A DNA stretch of 64,000 nt from Pantanalinema sp. GBBB05 (lineage in GTDB: Bacteria; Cyanobacteriota; Cyanobacteriia; Leptolyngbyales; Leptolyngbyaceae). The stretch is from positions 1 through 64,000 of the forward strand of contig VRZD01000002.1 in the NCBI GenBank assembly GCA_016743235.1. The letters are read 5' to 3'. Below, piece by piece: positions 53,700 through 62,937 of the stretch; the stretch's first letter is position 1, and every line of letters begins with the position of its first letter. Both the position numbers and the translations under genes were made by a program. The notes below the pieces were generated by a model. It saw only the letters and a list, made by a program, of their open reading frames with translations. It did no database searches and had not been told where the DNA came from.

Positions 53700-54512
53700 T
53701 TGCAGGTGGTAGAAACAGCGATCGTAGTGTTTGATATTGATGGCGTAGTGCGGGATGTCAGCGGCTCATACCGACGGGCGCTTGCCGATACGGTAGAACA
53801 ATTTACCCAGGGAGCTTATCGTCCTTCGCAGGAAGACATTGATGATCTGAAAACAGAAGGCTGCTGGAATAACGATTGGGAAGCTTCCCAAGAAATGATC
53901 TATCGCTATTTTGAGGCAGAGGGGCGATCGCGCCAGAGTATTCAGAGCGATCCGACGACCACGTTTACCTATGAGGAGTTGGTAGCGTTTTTTCAATCGC
54001 GCTATCGGGGCACAGATCCAATTCACTGGAATGGCTATATCTGCCAGGAACCATTGCTGATGGAGGCGGCTTACCTAGATAGCCTGACTCAAGCGGGTAT
54101 CCGCTGGGGATTTTTCAGTGGCGCGACTCGGGGTTCAGCGAACTACGTGCTAGAGAAGCGTTTGGGATTGCAGACTCCAGTTCTAGTAGCAATGGAAGAT
54201 GCGCCCGGCAAACCTGACCCCACTGGACTCCAAAAGACTGTAGCCCAATTACAGGCAGGCACTGCACCCCGATCGCCAGTCATTTATGTCGGAGACACCG
54301 TTGCCGATATGTTCACAGCCAAACATGCCCGAGACCACTATCCCGATCGTACCTGGCTGGGAGTAGGCGTGATTCCACCCCATGCTCAAACGAATGCCGA
54401 GCAACGAGATACCTATGCCACAACGTTAAGGCAAGCAGGGGCAGAGATCGTTTTAGATAATGTGCAGCAGCTCACACCAAAGACAATTAGTCAGTTGTTG
54501 GGCAGCGTCTAG
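53700..54512 (+). CDS. HAD-superfamily hydrolase (TIGR01548-type)
   Basis: A protein of about 270 residues, predicted cytosolic phosphatase. It has VVFDIDGVVRDVSGSYRRAL with the nucleophile Asp (motif I), GFFSGATRGSANYVLEK with the motif II Ser/Thr and motif III Lys further on (APGKPDPTG), and VIYVGDTVADMFTA (motif IV). The cap domain lies between about residues 25 and 125. The start is not fixed: TTG at 53700 has AAGAGG 6 nt upstream, and another TTG lies two codons earlier. Substrate unknown. Confidence 0.88.
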   Translation: MQVVETAIVVFDIDGVVRDVSGSYRRALADTVEQFTQGAYRPSQEDIDDLKTEGCWNNDWEASQEMIYRYFEAEGRSRQSIQSDPTTTFTYEELVAFFQSRYRGTDPIHWNGYICQEPLLMEAAYLDSLTQAGIRWGFFSGATRGSANYVLEKRLGLQTPVLVAMEDAPGKPDPTGLQKTVAQLQAGTAPRSPVIYVGDTVADMFTAKHARDHYPDRTWLGVGVIPPHAQTNAEQRDTYATTLRQAGAEIVLDNVQQLTPKTISQLLGSV

Positions 54513-54583
54513 ATATGTCGGTGAGGGAAATGACAAAACCCAAAGAGGTAAGCCACCCATTCCCGTGCTATCTCTAGATAGGA

Positions 54584-55432
54584 TTACGATTGCAGATTCA
54601 AAAACTTCTCCATCGCGGCTACCATTGCCGGAGGCCAACGCCGGATATTTTTCAACCAATCCAAATCTTTGTAACGGGAATCTAACCCGATCGCGGATAC
54701 CCATTGGCTTTCTGCTTCCCCCTGCTTCCCTTCTGCCCATAACGCAGCGGTCAATGATGCTCTGATATCAGCGAACTGAGGATACTTGCGTACCAAATTC
54801 CGCATGGTGCGGATGGCTTCGGCAGTTTCACCCGTCTGATAGAGGGCTAACGCATAATTTCCTCGGGCAAAGGCATAGTTAGGAACTAAGTCAGCCGCTT
54901 GTTTATAGTCGGCTACCGCTTTATCCCATTCTCCTAAGCCAGCTTCCGCATTACCCCGGTTATTCAAGGCAACCGGATCCTGGGGAGACAGTTCCAAAAC
55001 TTTGTTGTAGTCTGCGATCGCTTCTTGCCAGCGTCCTAACCCCTCTAAAGCGGTGCCTCGGTTCAGGTAGGGATCGGGAGCCTGCGGCGCTAACTCGATC
55101 GATTTTTGGTAATCCAACAACGCACTTTCCAACTTATTCTGGCTAACTTTGGCATTACCCCGATTACTCCACGCGGCTGGATTATCAGGAAACCGCTCAA
55201 TCAACTTCGTCCAATAGGTTTCAGCCGTTGGAAAATCACCTTCGTTAGTTGCCTTTAGCGCTTGACTAGATAGATCATTCAATTCCTGAAACAAATCCAG
55301 CATCGGTGACTGACTCGCTTCAGCCGTCGGTTCAGTCACCGTAGACGCTGCGGCGATCGCACTTTGAGGTATCGACCAGAGCAGGAAAATGCATAGTAAA
55401 GCCAGGAAGGAGTTCAGGATTCGAGACACCAT
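54584..55432 (-). CDS. TPR-repeat protein, exported
   Basis: A 282-residue protein with an N-terminal signal peptide (ILNSFLALLCIFLLWSIPQSAIA). At least four tetratricopeptide repeats follow between about residues 55 and 245, each with the W-L-G-Y-A-F-A-P pattern (AAWSNRGNAKVSQNKLESALLDYQ, PYLNRGTALEGLGRWQEAIADYN and similar). TPRs bind partner proteins, and cyanobacterial relatives assist photosystem assembly, but the partner here is unknown. ATG at 55432, 50 bp downstream of ruvB on the same strand. Confidence 0.9.
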   Translation of the reverse strand: MVSRILNSFLALLCIFLLWSIPQSAIAAASTVTEPTAEASQSPMLDLFQELNDLSSQALKATNEGDFPTAETYWTKLIERFPDNPAAWSNRGNAKVSQNKLESALLDYQKSIELAPQAPDPYLNRGTALEGLGRWQEAIADYNKVLELSPQDPVALNNRGNAEAGLGEWDKAVADYKQAADLVPNYAFARGNYALALYQTGETAEAIRTMRNLVRKYPQFADIRASLTAALWAEGKQGEAESQWVSAIGLDSRYKDLDWLKNIRRWPPAMVAAMEKFLNLQS

Positions 55433-55482
55433 AAGCGCTTGTAAGGGAAAAATCAGCTAAAGGTAGAACAAACAAGAAAGAA

Positions 55483-56637
55483 CTACAACAGGGATAGTTG
55501 ACTGTCAGGCGGTTGGTACCCTAGGTGTTTCCAGGCAGCGGCAGTGGCAATGCGTCCCCGATGAGTCCGGTTTAAATAGCCAATTTGCAACAAGTAGGGT
55601 TCGTATACTTCCTCGATCGTCTGCGCATCTTCGCCAGTCGCCGCTGCCATCGTTTCCAGCCCTACAGGACCACCATTAAAGTTTTCAATCATGACACTGA
55701 GTAACCGTCGATCGGTCCAATCCAGCCCACAGGGATCCACATTAAACCGTTCCAAGGCTTCAGCCGCGATCGTCTGAGTAATCACTCCCGTCGCTTTGAC
55801 TTCCACATAGTCACGGACTCGCTTCAACAGTCGATTGGCAATCCGGGGTGTCCCGCGTGCCCGCCGCGCAATTTCGCCTGCCCCATCCGGACTGATGGGA
55901 GTATTGAGCAAAGTGGCTGTCCGCAGGACAATCTGGGTCAGTTCGTCGTGATCATAAAAGCGCAACCGTTGGATTAAGCCGAAGCGATCGCGTAGAGGTG
56001 AAGTCAAAGCGCCAACGCGGGTCGTGGCACCGACTAAGGTAAAGCGTTGTAGAGGTACCGATCGAGTTCGGGCACTAGAACCTTTGCCAATCATCACATC
56101 TAACCGAAAGTCTTCCATTGCCGGATAGAGAATTTCTTCTGTCACCTTAGGCAAACGGTGAATTTCATCAATAAACAACACATCTCCGGGCTGAAGATTG
56201 ACTAACAGCCCAGCAATATCGCGAGGGCGTTCCAAAGCTGGAGCGGTGGTAATTTTGCAGCCTACCCCCATCTCTGCTGCCAAAATCAGGGATAGCGTAG
56301 TTTTGCCTAGACCAGGAGGTCCGTACAGCAACAAGTGATCTAAAGATTCATTTCTAGCTTTAGCGGCTCGGATTGCAATATCCAAGACCTCCTTCAGATC
56401 CTTTTGTCCAATATATTCTGCCAGGCGGCGGGGACGTAAACTCTCCTCAGGTTGACCGTTTTCCTCCGGTTTCGCTTGAGGTTGTAGCAGAGGTTCGGCT
56501 GGAACAGAGGATTTCTTGGCAATCGATCGCCTCCCTGCAGCCTCAACCGTTGGCTCAGGTGAATTGACATTCGGTGCTGCTGATGGCTCCTGTCCGTTAG
56601 AATCAGCAGGCTGTTTTTTAGAGGAGATTATTGCCAT
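55483..56637 (-). CDS. ruvB: Holliday junction branch-migration helicase RuvB
   Basis: The AAA+ motor that drives Holliday junctions through RuvA. The 384 residues carry Walker [14 protein letters not shown], Walker [13 protein letters not shown], sensor 1 [10 protein letters not shown] and the arginine finger TSPLRDRFG, followed by the winged-helix domain. Residues 1-65 are a disordered Ser/Pro/Glu-rich extension, seen in cyanobacterial RuvB. No ruvA or ruvC is adjacent. The ATG at 56637 is 31 bp from the divergent next gene. Confidence 0.97.
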   Translation of the reverse strand: MAIISSKKQPADSNGQEPSAAPNVNSPEPTVEAAGRRSIAKKSSVPAEPLLQPQAKPEENGQPEESLRPRRLAEYIGQKDLKEVLDIAIRAAKARNESLDHLLLYGPPGLGKTTLSLILAAEMGVGCKITTAPALERPRDIAGLLVNLQPGDVLFIDEIHRLPKVTEEILYPAMEDFRLDVMIGKGSSARTRSVPLQRFTLVGATTRVGALTSPLRDRFGLIQRLRFYDHDELTQIVLRTATLLNTPISPDGAGEIARRARGTPRIANRLLKRVRDYVEVKATGVITQTIAAEALERFNVDPCGLDWTDRRLLSVMIENFNGGPVGLETMAAATGEDAQTIEEVYEPYLLQIGYLNRTHRGRIATAAAWKHLGYQPPDSQLSLL

Positions 56638-56668
56638 ACTCGTAAATCATACCCAGAGATTCCCGAAG

Positions 56669-57211
56669 ATGACAGTTGAGTCTGTATTCAATATCCCTGA
56701 AGCCATCAGTTTTGAGCAGGCGATCGCGGTAACTCAAGCCCTGTTGGAGCAGATGGCACAGGAAGAATTGTCTGCCTCCGAAATCGAACTTGTTCTCCGA
56801 GCCTTGGTCAGTACGGAAAATGGCGCACGGGGCTTTTTTGTCACCTATTTAAGCGACGATCGCCCATGGGCGGATCCACCCAACAGCGCTGTGATTGCAG
56901 CATTAAAAACCGCTCCAGCGATTGTGTCGCCGCTACTGGTCAAAAATTTGGCAATGTCTACTGCCATGGCAATCACTCATCGCCGCAACCAGCATGAAGA
57001 GCTGGCGCAAGGTTCTGATCAGGTAAGATGGCGATCGGCACAATTAATTCAACACCTTCAATGTCCAGAACTCCAAGTCCAAGCGCAAGCATTGCGGCAT
57101 AGCATCCAAACAGGAACTGGAGACTATCAAGCTTTTTTGGAACGCTGGAGCTATGACACCGAGCAACAACAGGCAATGCAAACCGCATTGGAACAAATTG
57201 GCTTGGGTTAA
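56669..57211 (+). CDS. Hypothetical protein, HEAT-like helical
   Basis: A 180-residue all-helical soluble protein (SFEQAIAVTQALLEQMAQEEL, AVIAALKTAPAIVSPLLVKNLAMSTAMAI). No motif is recognised, and the helical pattern suggests a scaffold. The ATG at 56669 lies 31 bp from the ruvB start, so the two are divergent and must share a compact promoter region. Confidence 0.75.
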   Translation: MTVESVFNIPEAISFEQAIAVTQALLEQMAQEELSASEIELVLRALVSTENGARGFFVTYLSDDRPWADPPNSAVIAALKTAPAIVSPLLVKNLAMSTAMAITHRRNQHEELAQGSDQVRWRSAQLIQHLQCPELQVQAQALRHSIQTGTGDYQAFLERWSYDTEQQQAMQTALEQIGLG

Positions 57212-57411
57212 TAGTCTAAATAACCAGGCTGGAAGATCAGCAGATCGACCGCTCCAAAATAGTGATAAAATCCATGACTCTGCTCCCCACAATTTATTCA
57301 CTGAACCTGGCGATCGACGCTACCTGATTCAATCGGGTAGTTGACATTGGCACCGATACCAGAGATTTTAGATCAGCAATTATAACCAGACCCACTAGCA
57401 TCTATTCCGGC

Positions 57412-58218
57412 ATGGCTATTTCAGTCCAGGGAACTCCTTCTTTATCCGAGGCGCAGCGCTATTGGGACTTGCTGTATGTTTTGGTACAACGCAATCTGAA
57501 GGTGCGGTATCGCGGCTCGTTTCTAGGAGTGTACTGGTCACTCCTGAACCCTTTATTTATGACGGGCTTGTATACGGCAATTTTTGGAGCTACATTTGCG
57601 ACCTACTACGACAACTCCGTGCTCAACTATCTCCTGGCAGCGTTTACCGGATTAGTGGTCATTAACTTCTTCTCCACTTCCACCGCTCAAGCCCTCACCA
57701 GTGTGGTCGGGAGCGGTTCGCTACTGAACAAAGTGCAATTACCGATTAGTATCTTCCCTATTTCAGTTATTGCCGCCAATGTGTTCCAGTTTGCTTTAGG
57801 ATCTCTGCCCTTACTGTTACTGGTTGCCCTATTCCGCTCGCAGAATCTCACTCATTTACTTCTATTACCAATTCCTCTCTTGTCCCTGGTTTTGGTCAGT
57901 TTAGGCGTAGGATTTCTCGTAAGCGCATTGTATGTCTTCTTCCGAGATCTACCTTACTTCTATGAATTAGTCGTGTTTGTGCTCTGGATTAGCAGCCCCG
58001 TATTCTACCCATCTGCGATCGTGGATGTCCGGCTCAAACCGTTACTCAGTTTGAATCCCCTTTCACCTATTATTGAGAGCATTCGCCAAATCGTGCTCTC
58101 TGGACAATCCCCTGACTACCATCTGATCTTCGGGGCACTCATGAGTAGCCTAATTATTCTAGGGCTAGGATGGGTCTGCTTTCAGTGGTGGCGATCGCAG
58201 TTTATGGACTTGCTCTAG
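57412..58218 (+). CDS. ABC transporter permease, Wzm/ABC-2 type
   Basis: A 268-residue permease with six hydrophobic helices. It opens with YWDLLYVLVQRNLKVRYRGSFLGVYWSLLNPL, the amphipathic interface helix and first TM of Wzm-type polysaccharide exporters, and has FFRDLPYFYELVVFVLWISSPVFYP. With the next gene it forms a lipid-linked polysaccharide flippase in the plasma membrane. The stop codon touches the ATG of the ATPase, so translation is coupled. The symbol wzm would be by analogy. Confidence 0.94.
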   Translation: MAISVQGTPSLSEAQRYWDLLYVLVQRNLKVRYRGSFLGVYWSLLNPLFMTGLYTAIFGATFATYYDNSVLNYLLAAFTGLVVINFFSTSTAQALTSVVGSGSLLNKVQLPISIFPISVIAANVFQFALGSLPLLLLVALFRSQNLTHLLLLPIPLLSLVLVSLGVGFLVSALYVFFRDLPYFYELVVFVLWISSPVFYPSAIVDVRLKPLLSLNPLSPIIESIRQIVLSGQSPDYHLIFGALMSSLIILGLGWVCFQWWRSQFMDLL

Positions 58219-59619
58219 ATGGAAGTTATTCGCCTGGATAAGGTCTCGTTGTCACGCCGAACTCAAGAAGAGTTCTCCTATGACCTGAAGAAAACGATCC
58301 TGTCATTTTTGGAAGGCAAGTACCGCAAGCCCGCCCGGAAAATGGTGTTAGATCAAGTTGACTTGACGGTTGATGCCGGCGAAAAAATTGGCATCATTGG
58401 TGCCAATGGTTCCGGTAAGTCAACCCTGCTAAAAGTCATCTGCAATATTTTAAAACCCAGTAGTGGACGGTTACGAATTCGCGGCAAAATCGCCCCTTTG
58501 ATTGAACTCGGAGCTGGATTTGAGGTTGAGCTTTCCGTTCTAGATAATGTTGTGCTCTACGGGGTAATGCTGGGCTTTTCCAAGCAGGAAATGCAACAAC
58601 GGGCACGGACTATTTTGGAATTTGCCGAACTAGAAGACTATGCATCAGTCCCTGTGAAAGCCCTGTCATCAGGCATGGTAGCCCGGCTAGGGTTTGCGAT
58701 CGCGACCGATGTCCAGCCCGATATTTTGATTTTGGATGAAGTCCTCTCCGTTGGTGACGAAAGCTTCAAAAATAAATGTAAGCGCCGCATTGAGCGCTTC
58801 TGGCATGCTAACGCCACGATTCTGTTAGTTTCCCATGATTTGGACTTCCTGAAAAAGTCCTGTCAGCGGGTCGTTTGGCTCGAACGAGGACGCGTCAAAC
58901 ACATCGGCGAGGCTGTGGAGACTGTTGATGCTTATATCGAAAGTGTTCGATTAGCGGATCCACTCTTGTTCGAGGAGATCAGGGTCATTGAGCAAGAAGC
59001 AGAGCTGGAGGTCGAGGAGATTGACGAAGCATCGATCGCAGAAGACATCCTAGAGGCAGAACTGGCGATCGAAGAACCAGAGCCAGAACCGGAACCAGAG
59101 CCAGAACTGGAACCAGAACCGGAACCAGAGCCAGAACCGGAACCTCCAACAGGTGAAGCTTTTATCCCACCGCCCGAAGTTATTCATGAAGTAGTTATCA
59201 ATCGGATTTTTACGGCTAACACGGATAAGCAGATTCTCCCAAATATCTTATTTGGAACCCCCTTTGTAGTTGGGCTTGAATATACGGTGAGATCACCGAT
59301 TGAAAGTCTACGTTTTGGTTTTTATATCAGTGATAGTCAAGGGCAAATTCTTTTAGAACCAACCACTAGTAACTCCTTATCCCAAGAAGGTTTAATTTGT
59401 GAACCTGGGCAACGTTTTATTTACGTTAAAATCCCTCCCTTATTACTGCCTGGTCATTACTACGTCACTATCATAGGAGCCTATCAAGAAGGCTTTGGTC
59501 ATCATCATTTAGTCAAGGGCAAGCTGCTAGGAATCGATATTTTGCCTACGACCCAAAGTGAGCAGCTTTGGTTTGGCTATGGTCAGGTATATCCACCGCT
59601 AGAGTGGGAGATTGAGTAG
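58219..59619 (+). CDS. ABC transporter ATPase, Wzt type with C-terminal cargo domain
   Basis: A 466-residue ATPase. Walker A is GIIGANGSGKSTLL (about 58-71), the signature LSSGMVARLGFAIATD, Walker B ILILDEVLSVGDESF, and the His switch LLVSHDLDF, so it is active. Residues about 288-312 are a run of Glu-Pro dipeptides encoded by a tandem repeat. The last 150 residues (EVVINRIFTANTDKQILPN, HYYVTIIGAYQEG) match the beta-sandwich domain of E. coli O9a Wzt, which binds the capped polysaccharide end. It follows the permease without spacing. Confidence 0.93.
   Translation: MEVIRLDKVSLSRRTQEEFSYDLKKTILSFLEGKYRKPARKMVLDQVDLTVDAGEKIGIIGANGSGKSTLLKVICNILKPSSGRLRIRGKIAPLIELGAGFEVELSVLDNVVLYGVMLGFSKQEMQQRARTILEFAELEDYASVPVKALSSGMVARLGFAIATDVQPDILILDEVLSVGDESFKNKCKRRIERFWHANATILLVSHDLDFLKKSCQRVVWLERGRVKHIGEAVETVDAYIESVRLADPLLFEEIRVIEQEAELEVEEIDEASIAEDILEAELAIEEPEPEPEPEPELEPEPEPEPEPEPPTGEAFIPPPEVIHEVVINRIFTANTDKQILPNILFGTPFVVGLEYTVRSPIESLRFGFYISDSQGQILLEPTTSNSLSQEGLICEPGQRFIYVKIPPLLLPGHYYVTIIGAYQEGFGHHHLVKGKLLGIDILPTTQSEQLWFGYGQVYPPLEWEIE
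59080..59152 (+). repeat. Tandem CCAGAACCG/GAACCA repeat encoding a Glu-Pro linker
   Basis: Six-base units (GAACCA/GAACCG/GAGCCA) recur about a dozen times and encode Glu-Pro dipeptides between the ATPase and the cargo domain. Such tracts vary in length by slippage. Confidence 0.8.
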
Positions 59620-59669
59620 GGTATTACCTGAATTTAATTACTATAGATTTGCACCCATATTTCAGTCCA

Positions 59670-62387
59670 ATGTCAAATCAATTTGAGGTTTTTTTAACTG
59701 ATGAAGCACTCAAAATTAACAAAGCTCGCCAAGATCATCTAGCCGCTTTAGGTTTGCAATTGGCTGGCAAAACAGTTTTGGAAGTTGGAGCTGGAATTGG
59801 GTTACATACGCAGTTTTTTGAAGACTTAGGGTGTTCAGTATTAACTACAGATGGACGTCCAGAAAATGTCATCGAAATTCGTCGGCGTTATCCTTATCGC
59901 CAAACTCAAGTTTTAGATTTAGAAACAACGACTGATCTAACTTCTCTTGGCACTTTTGATATTATTTATTGCTACGGCACTCTCTATCATTTATCGCAAC
60001 CTGAACCCGCTCTGAAAGCCATGGCTCAGGTGTGCCGTGAGCTAATCTTGCTAGAAACCTGTGTCACTCCTGGAAATACATTAGACATTAATCCCATTAC
60101 AGAAAATCTTCATGATCTAAATCAAGCATATTCTGGCATTGGTTGCCGCCCCACTCGACCATGGGTAATGGCGATGCTGAGGCAATATTTTGGCTTTGCT
60201 TATGTCAGCAAATATCAACCTAGCTATCCAGATTTTGAGCTCAATTGGAGCCAACCATTAGAACAACTGTTACACCGTGCCGTCTTTGTTGGGTCTAAAC
60301 AACCACTTGAGCACAATAAATTATTAGAACTCCTACCCGATTATCAGCAAACAGACCCTGATACTCATCGGATTTGGATTGATGTCGGTGCGCATTTAGG
60401 GCAAACAACCTTGCCTCAGGCAAAAGCTGAACCTGATTTAACAGTCTATGCATTTGAGCCTAACACAAAGCTAGCCGCCCAAATTACCGATGTTGTTCCT
60501 AACTATGTAGTGATTCCAGCGGCGATCGCTAGCCAAAATGGACTTAGCCAATTCCACATCAACGCAGATGATGCCACTAGTTCTTTATTGCCTTTTGATC
60601 AAAAGGGATTACAGCAATGGATTGGTGGTGAACAACTGCAGGTTAAACAAGTCACGATTGTTCCTACAATCCGCCTGGATACGCTCCTAAATCAACGGCA
60701 TATTCGTTATGTTGATTACCTCAAGATTGATAGCCAGGGGGGTGATTTTGAGGTGATTCAGTCAGCTGGTGAACGGCTGAAGGATATCGGCAAAATTAAA
60801 CTAGAGGTAGCTATTACTTCAACCCAGCTTTATGCAGGTGCTCATAGTAAAGATGAGATTATAGATTACTTAGTTAAGCAAGGCTTCATTCTCATCAAGA
60901 CTGAAAAACAGTCCTACGATCAAGAAGAGAATTTGACCTTCATTCATTGGGACTACCCGCAAAAGCTTTCTAGTTTTGATCGCGAGATCTGGACAGAATT
61001 AAACAACCAGATTGCGCATATGGAACCTATTAGCGTTTTGGCATTAGCAGAAAGTTTGGCATCTAGCAGTCCTCTACAACTTTATCCAGGCTGGCACTTC
61101 AATATTGATTGGAATAGCCCTAAGCCACAAATTCAACTGCGCCGAGCCATCTGGGAATACTTCAAAGCTAAGCAGGCAGAGCAAAAAATTCAATTTAACT
61201 GGCATTTTGGTCTAAAAATTGAGCTTTATTTAGCTAACGATCTCAGTAGCCAGCTATTTGTTGCTGGCTATTACGATCCCAACGAATTTTACTGTCTCGA
61301 TCGAATTCTCCGCCCTGGTATGACCTTTTTGGATATTGGGGCAAATGATGGACTCTATGCGCTATTTGCTGCTAAAGCGATTGGTTCCGCAGGGCTAGTC
61401 TGGGCTTTTGAGCCTAGTCCACGGGAATTTAACCGATTGCAAGCGAATATTGCGCTGAACGAAATTACCAATATTCAAGCAGTTCCGATCGCGTTAGCCA
61501 ATATAAATGGCAATACCGAACTCAGACTAGCAAATAACGAACATGCCGGACAAAATACTCTAGGTCAGTTTATGTATGAGGGGGTAGCATCTCCCCAAAC
61601 AGAAACGATTCCAGTGCCCGTTAAACGGTTAGATGATTGGCTTGTCGAAAGTGGCATTCAGCAAGTTGATGTGATCAAGATGGATGTAGAAGGAGCAGAA
61701 TTTTCGGTGCTTCAAGGGGCACAACACTGTCTTACCACCTACCATCCCTTACTCCTATTAGAACTCGCTGACTCTGCGCTTCAGGCGCAAGGAAGCAGTG
61801 CGAATGGAGTGCTAGAGTTTTTAAAGTCGTTGGGCTACGAATTTTTCACTTTTGGTTCATGGACAGGGCTACCTATCCAGTTTTCTGGTCAATTGGTCAG
61901 CAGTAATCTTGTAGCCGTTCACCCCAACCGTGCTTGGATTGGATTTACAGAGGCAGATAAAGTGCAAGCAACACACCTAGAGCTCACCGCCTCTCAAGCG
62001 GAAATTGATCGACTTCAACAAATCCTCGTACAGACTAAAGTCCAGTTGCAGGAAGCACAAGGAGAAACTGAGCGGATCCAGGGTCACTTGCAACAGACCC
62101 AAGCTAATCTGCAACAGACCCAAGCTGATTTGCAGCATGTATCTTTAACCTACGAACAGGTAACTACCGAAAAAGAAGAGGTACATACAGAGTTAGGTAA
62201 AACTCGAGCTGAACTGATTGAAATGCATGAACGCCTGCATCAAGCTGAAATTGGGCTATTTGCCGCTCAAGCTGAACTGGAAAAAACCCGCGAAAAAATC
62301 GCAGCGATGGAAAGTAGTAAATTTTGGCAACTGCGCACTAAGTGGGTTCAATTCAAACGCCAGCTCAATTTACCCACAACTGACTGA
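59670..62387 (+). CDS. Triple methyltransferase with C-terminal coiled coil
   Basis: A protein of about 905 residues with no signal peptide. Residues 1-210 are a class I methyltransferase (VLEVGAGIGLHTQFFEDLG; IYCYGTLYHL). Residues about 230-430 are an FkbM-type methyltransferase (IWIDVGAHLGQTTL; YLKIDSQGGDFEVI). Residues about 545-745 are a second FkbM domain (FLDIGANDGLYALFAA; VIKMDVEGAEFSVLQG). Residues about 768-880 form a coiled coil with near-identical repeats (LQQTQANLQQTQADLQ). The last residues, KFWQLRTKWVQFKRQL, are basic and aromatic, as in membrane-binding tails. It follows Wzm/Wzt by 50 bp. I infer capping of an exported polysaccharide. ATG at 59670 is preferred over an upstream TTG. 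Confidence 0.9.
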   Translation: MSNQFEVFLTDEALKINKARQDHLAALGLQLAGKTVLEVGAGIGLHTQFFEDLGCSVLTTDGRPENVIEIRRRYPYRQTQVLDLETTTDLTSLGTFDIIYCYGTLYHLSQPEPALKAMAQVCRELILLETCVTPGNTLDINPITENLHDLNQAYSGIGCRPTRPWVMAMLRQYFGFAYVSKYQPSYPDFELNWSQPLEQLLHRAVFVGSKQPLEHNKLLELLPDYQQTDPDTHRIWIDVGAHLGQTTLPQAKAEPDLTVYAFEPNTKLAAQITDVVPNYVVIPAAIASQNGLSQFHINADDATSSLLPFDQKGLQQWIGGEQLQVKQVTIVPTIRLDTLLNQRHIRYVDYLKIDSQGGDFEVIQSAGERLKDIGKIKLEVAITSTQLYAGAHSKDEIIDYLVKQGFILIKTEKQSYDQEENLTFIHWDYPQKLSSFDREIWTELNNQIAHMEPISVLALAESLASSSPLQLYPGWHFNIDWNSPKPQIQLRRAIWEYFKAKQAEQKIQFNWHFGLKIELYLANDLSSQLFVAGYYDPNEFYCLDRILRPGMTFLDIGANDGLYALFAAKAIGSAGLVWAFEPSPREFNRLQANIALNEITNIQAVPIALANINGNTELRLANNEHAGQNTLGQFMYEGVASPQTETIPVPVKRLDDWLVESGIQQVDVIKMDVEGAEFSVLQGAQHCLTTYHPLLLLELADSALQAQGSSANGVLEFLKSLGYEFFTFGSWTGLPIQFSGQLVSSNLVAVHPNRAWIGFTEADKVQATHLELTASQAEIDRLQQILVQTKVQLQEAQGETERIQGHLQQTQANLQQTQADLQHVSLTYEQVTTEKEEVHTELGKTRAELIEMHERLHQAEIGLFAAQAELEKTREKIAAMESSKFWQLRTKWVQFKRQLNLPTTD

Positions 62388-62402
62388 GGAAAATGACTTG
62401 GC

Positions 62403-62918
62403 GTGGGAACAAGTGTGAATGTGAAATCGGGATTGAGTGCGATCGGCTTAGGCAGTAATTTAGGGAATTCTTTAACGATTTTAGAATCGACACTCCAAAC
62501 CTTAGCACAAACCCCAGAAATTCAACTTTTAGCTAGATCGCATTGGTATCAAACCACAGCCGTGGGACCACCACAGCCTGACTATCTCAATGGTTGTGCA
62601 CTATTGCGAACGAGTTTATCTCCACACCAGCTATTGACAGTGTTGTTAGACGTTGAGACCACTTTTGGGCGAGTCCGACGGGAGCGCTGGGCAGCCAGAA
62701 CCTTAGATTTAGATGTGCTGTTGTTTGATGATCTGATTCTCGATACCCCTACCCTACAGATCCCCCACCCTCGTATGGTGGAACGGGCTTTTGTGCTAGT
62801 GCCACTAGCTGAAGTTGCCCCAGATTGGAAGGAACCAGTTTCAAGAAAATCGATCGCAGAGCTAGTCCAAACGGTAGACTGTTCAGAAGTCAAGCCACTC
62901 CTGGCTCCTGATATGTAA
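62403..62918 (+). CDS. folK: 2-amino-4-hydroxy-6-hydroxymethyldihydropteridine pyrophosphokinase
   Basis: FolK transfers pyrophosphate to the pterin in folate synthesis. The 171 residues contain AIGLGSNLGN, YQTTAVGPPQPDYLNGCALLRT and the signature RVRRERWAARTLDLDVLLFDD with the two metal Asp residues, and then LQIPHPRMVERAFVLVPL. The start is GTG at 62403, 15 bp past the methyltransferase stop; GTG codons a few residues on are alternatives. Confidence 0.96.
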   Translation: MGTSVNVKSGLSAIGLGSNLGNSLTILESTLQTLAQTPEIQLLARSHWYQTTAVGPPQPDYLNGCALLRTSLSPHQLLTVLLDVETTFGRVRRERWAARTLDLDVLLFDDLILDTPTLQIPHPRMVERAFVLVPLAEVAPDWKEPVSRKSIAELVQTVDCSEVKPLLAPDM

Positions 62919-62937
62919 CGCTCACAACATAAATAAT

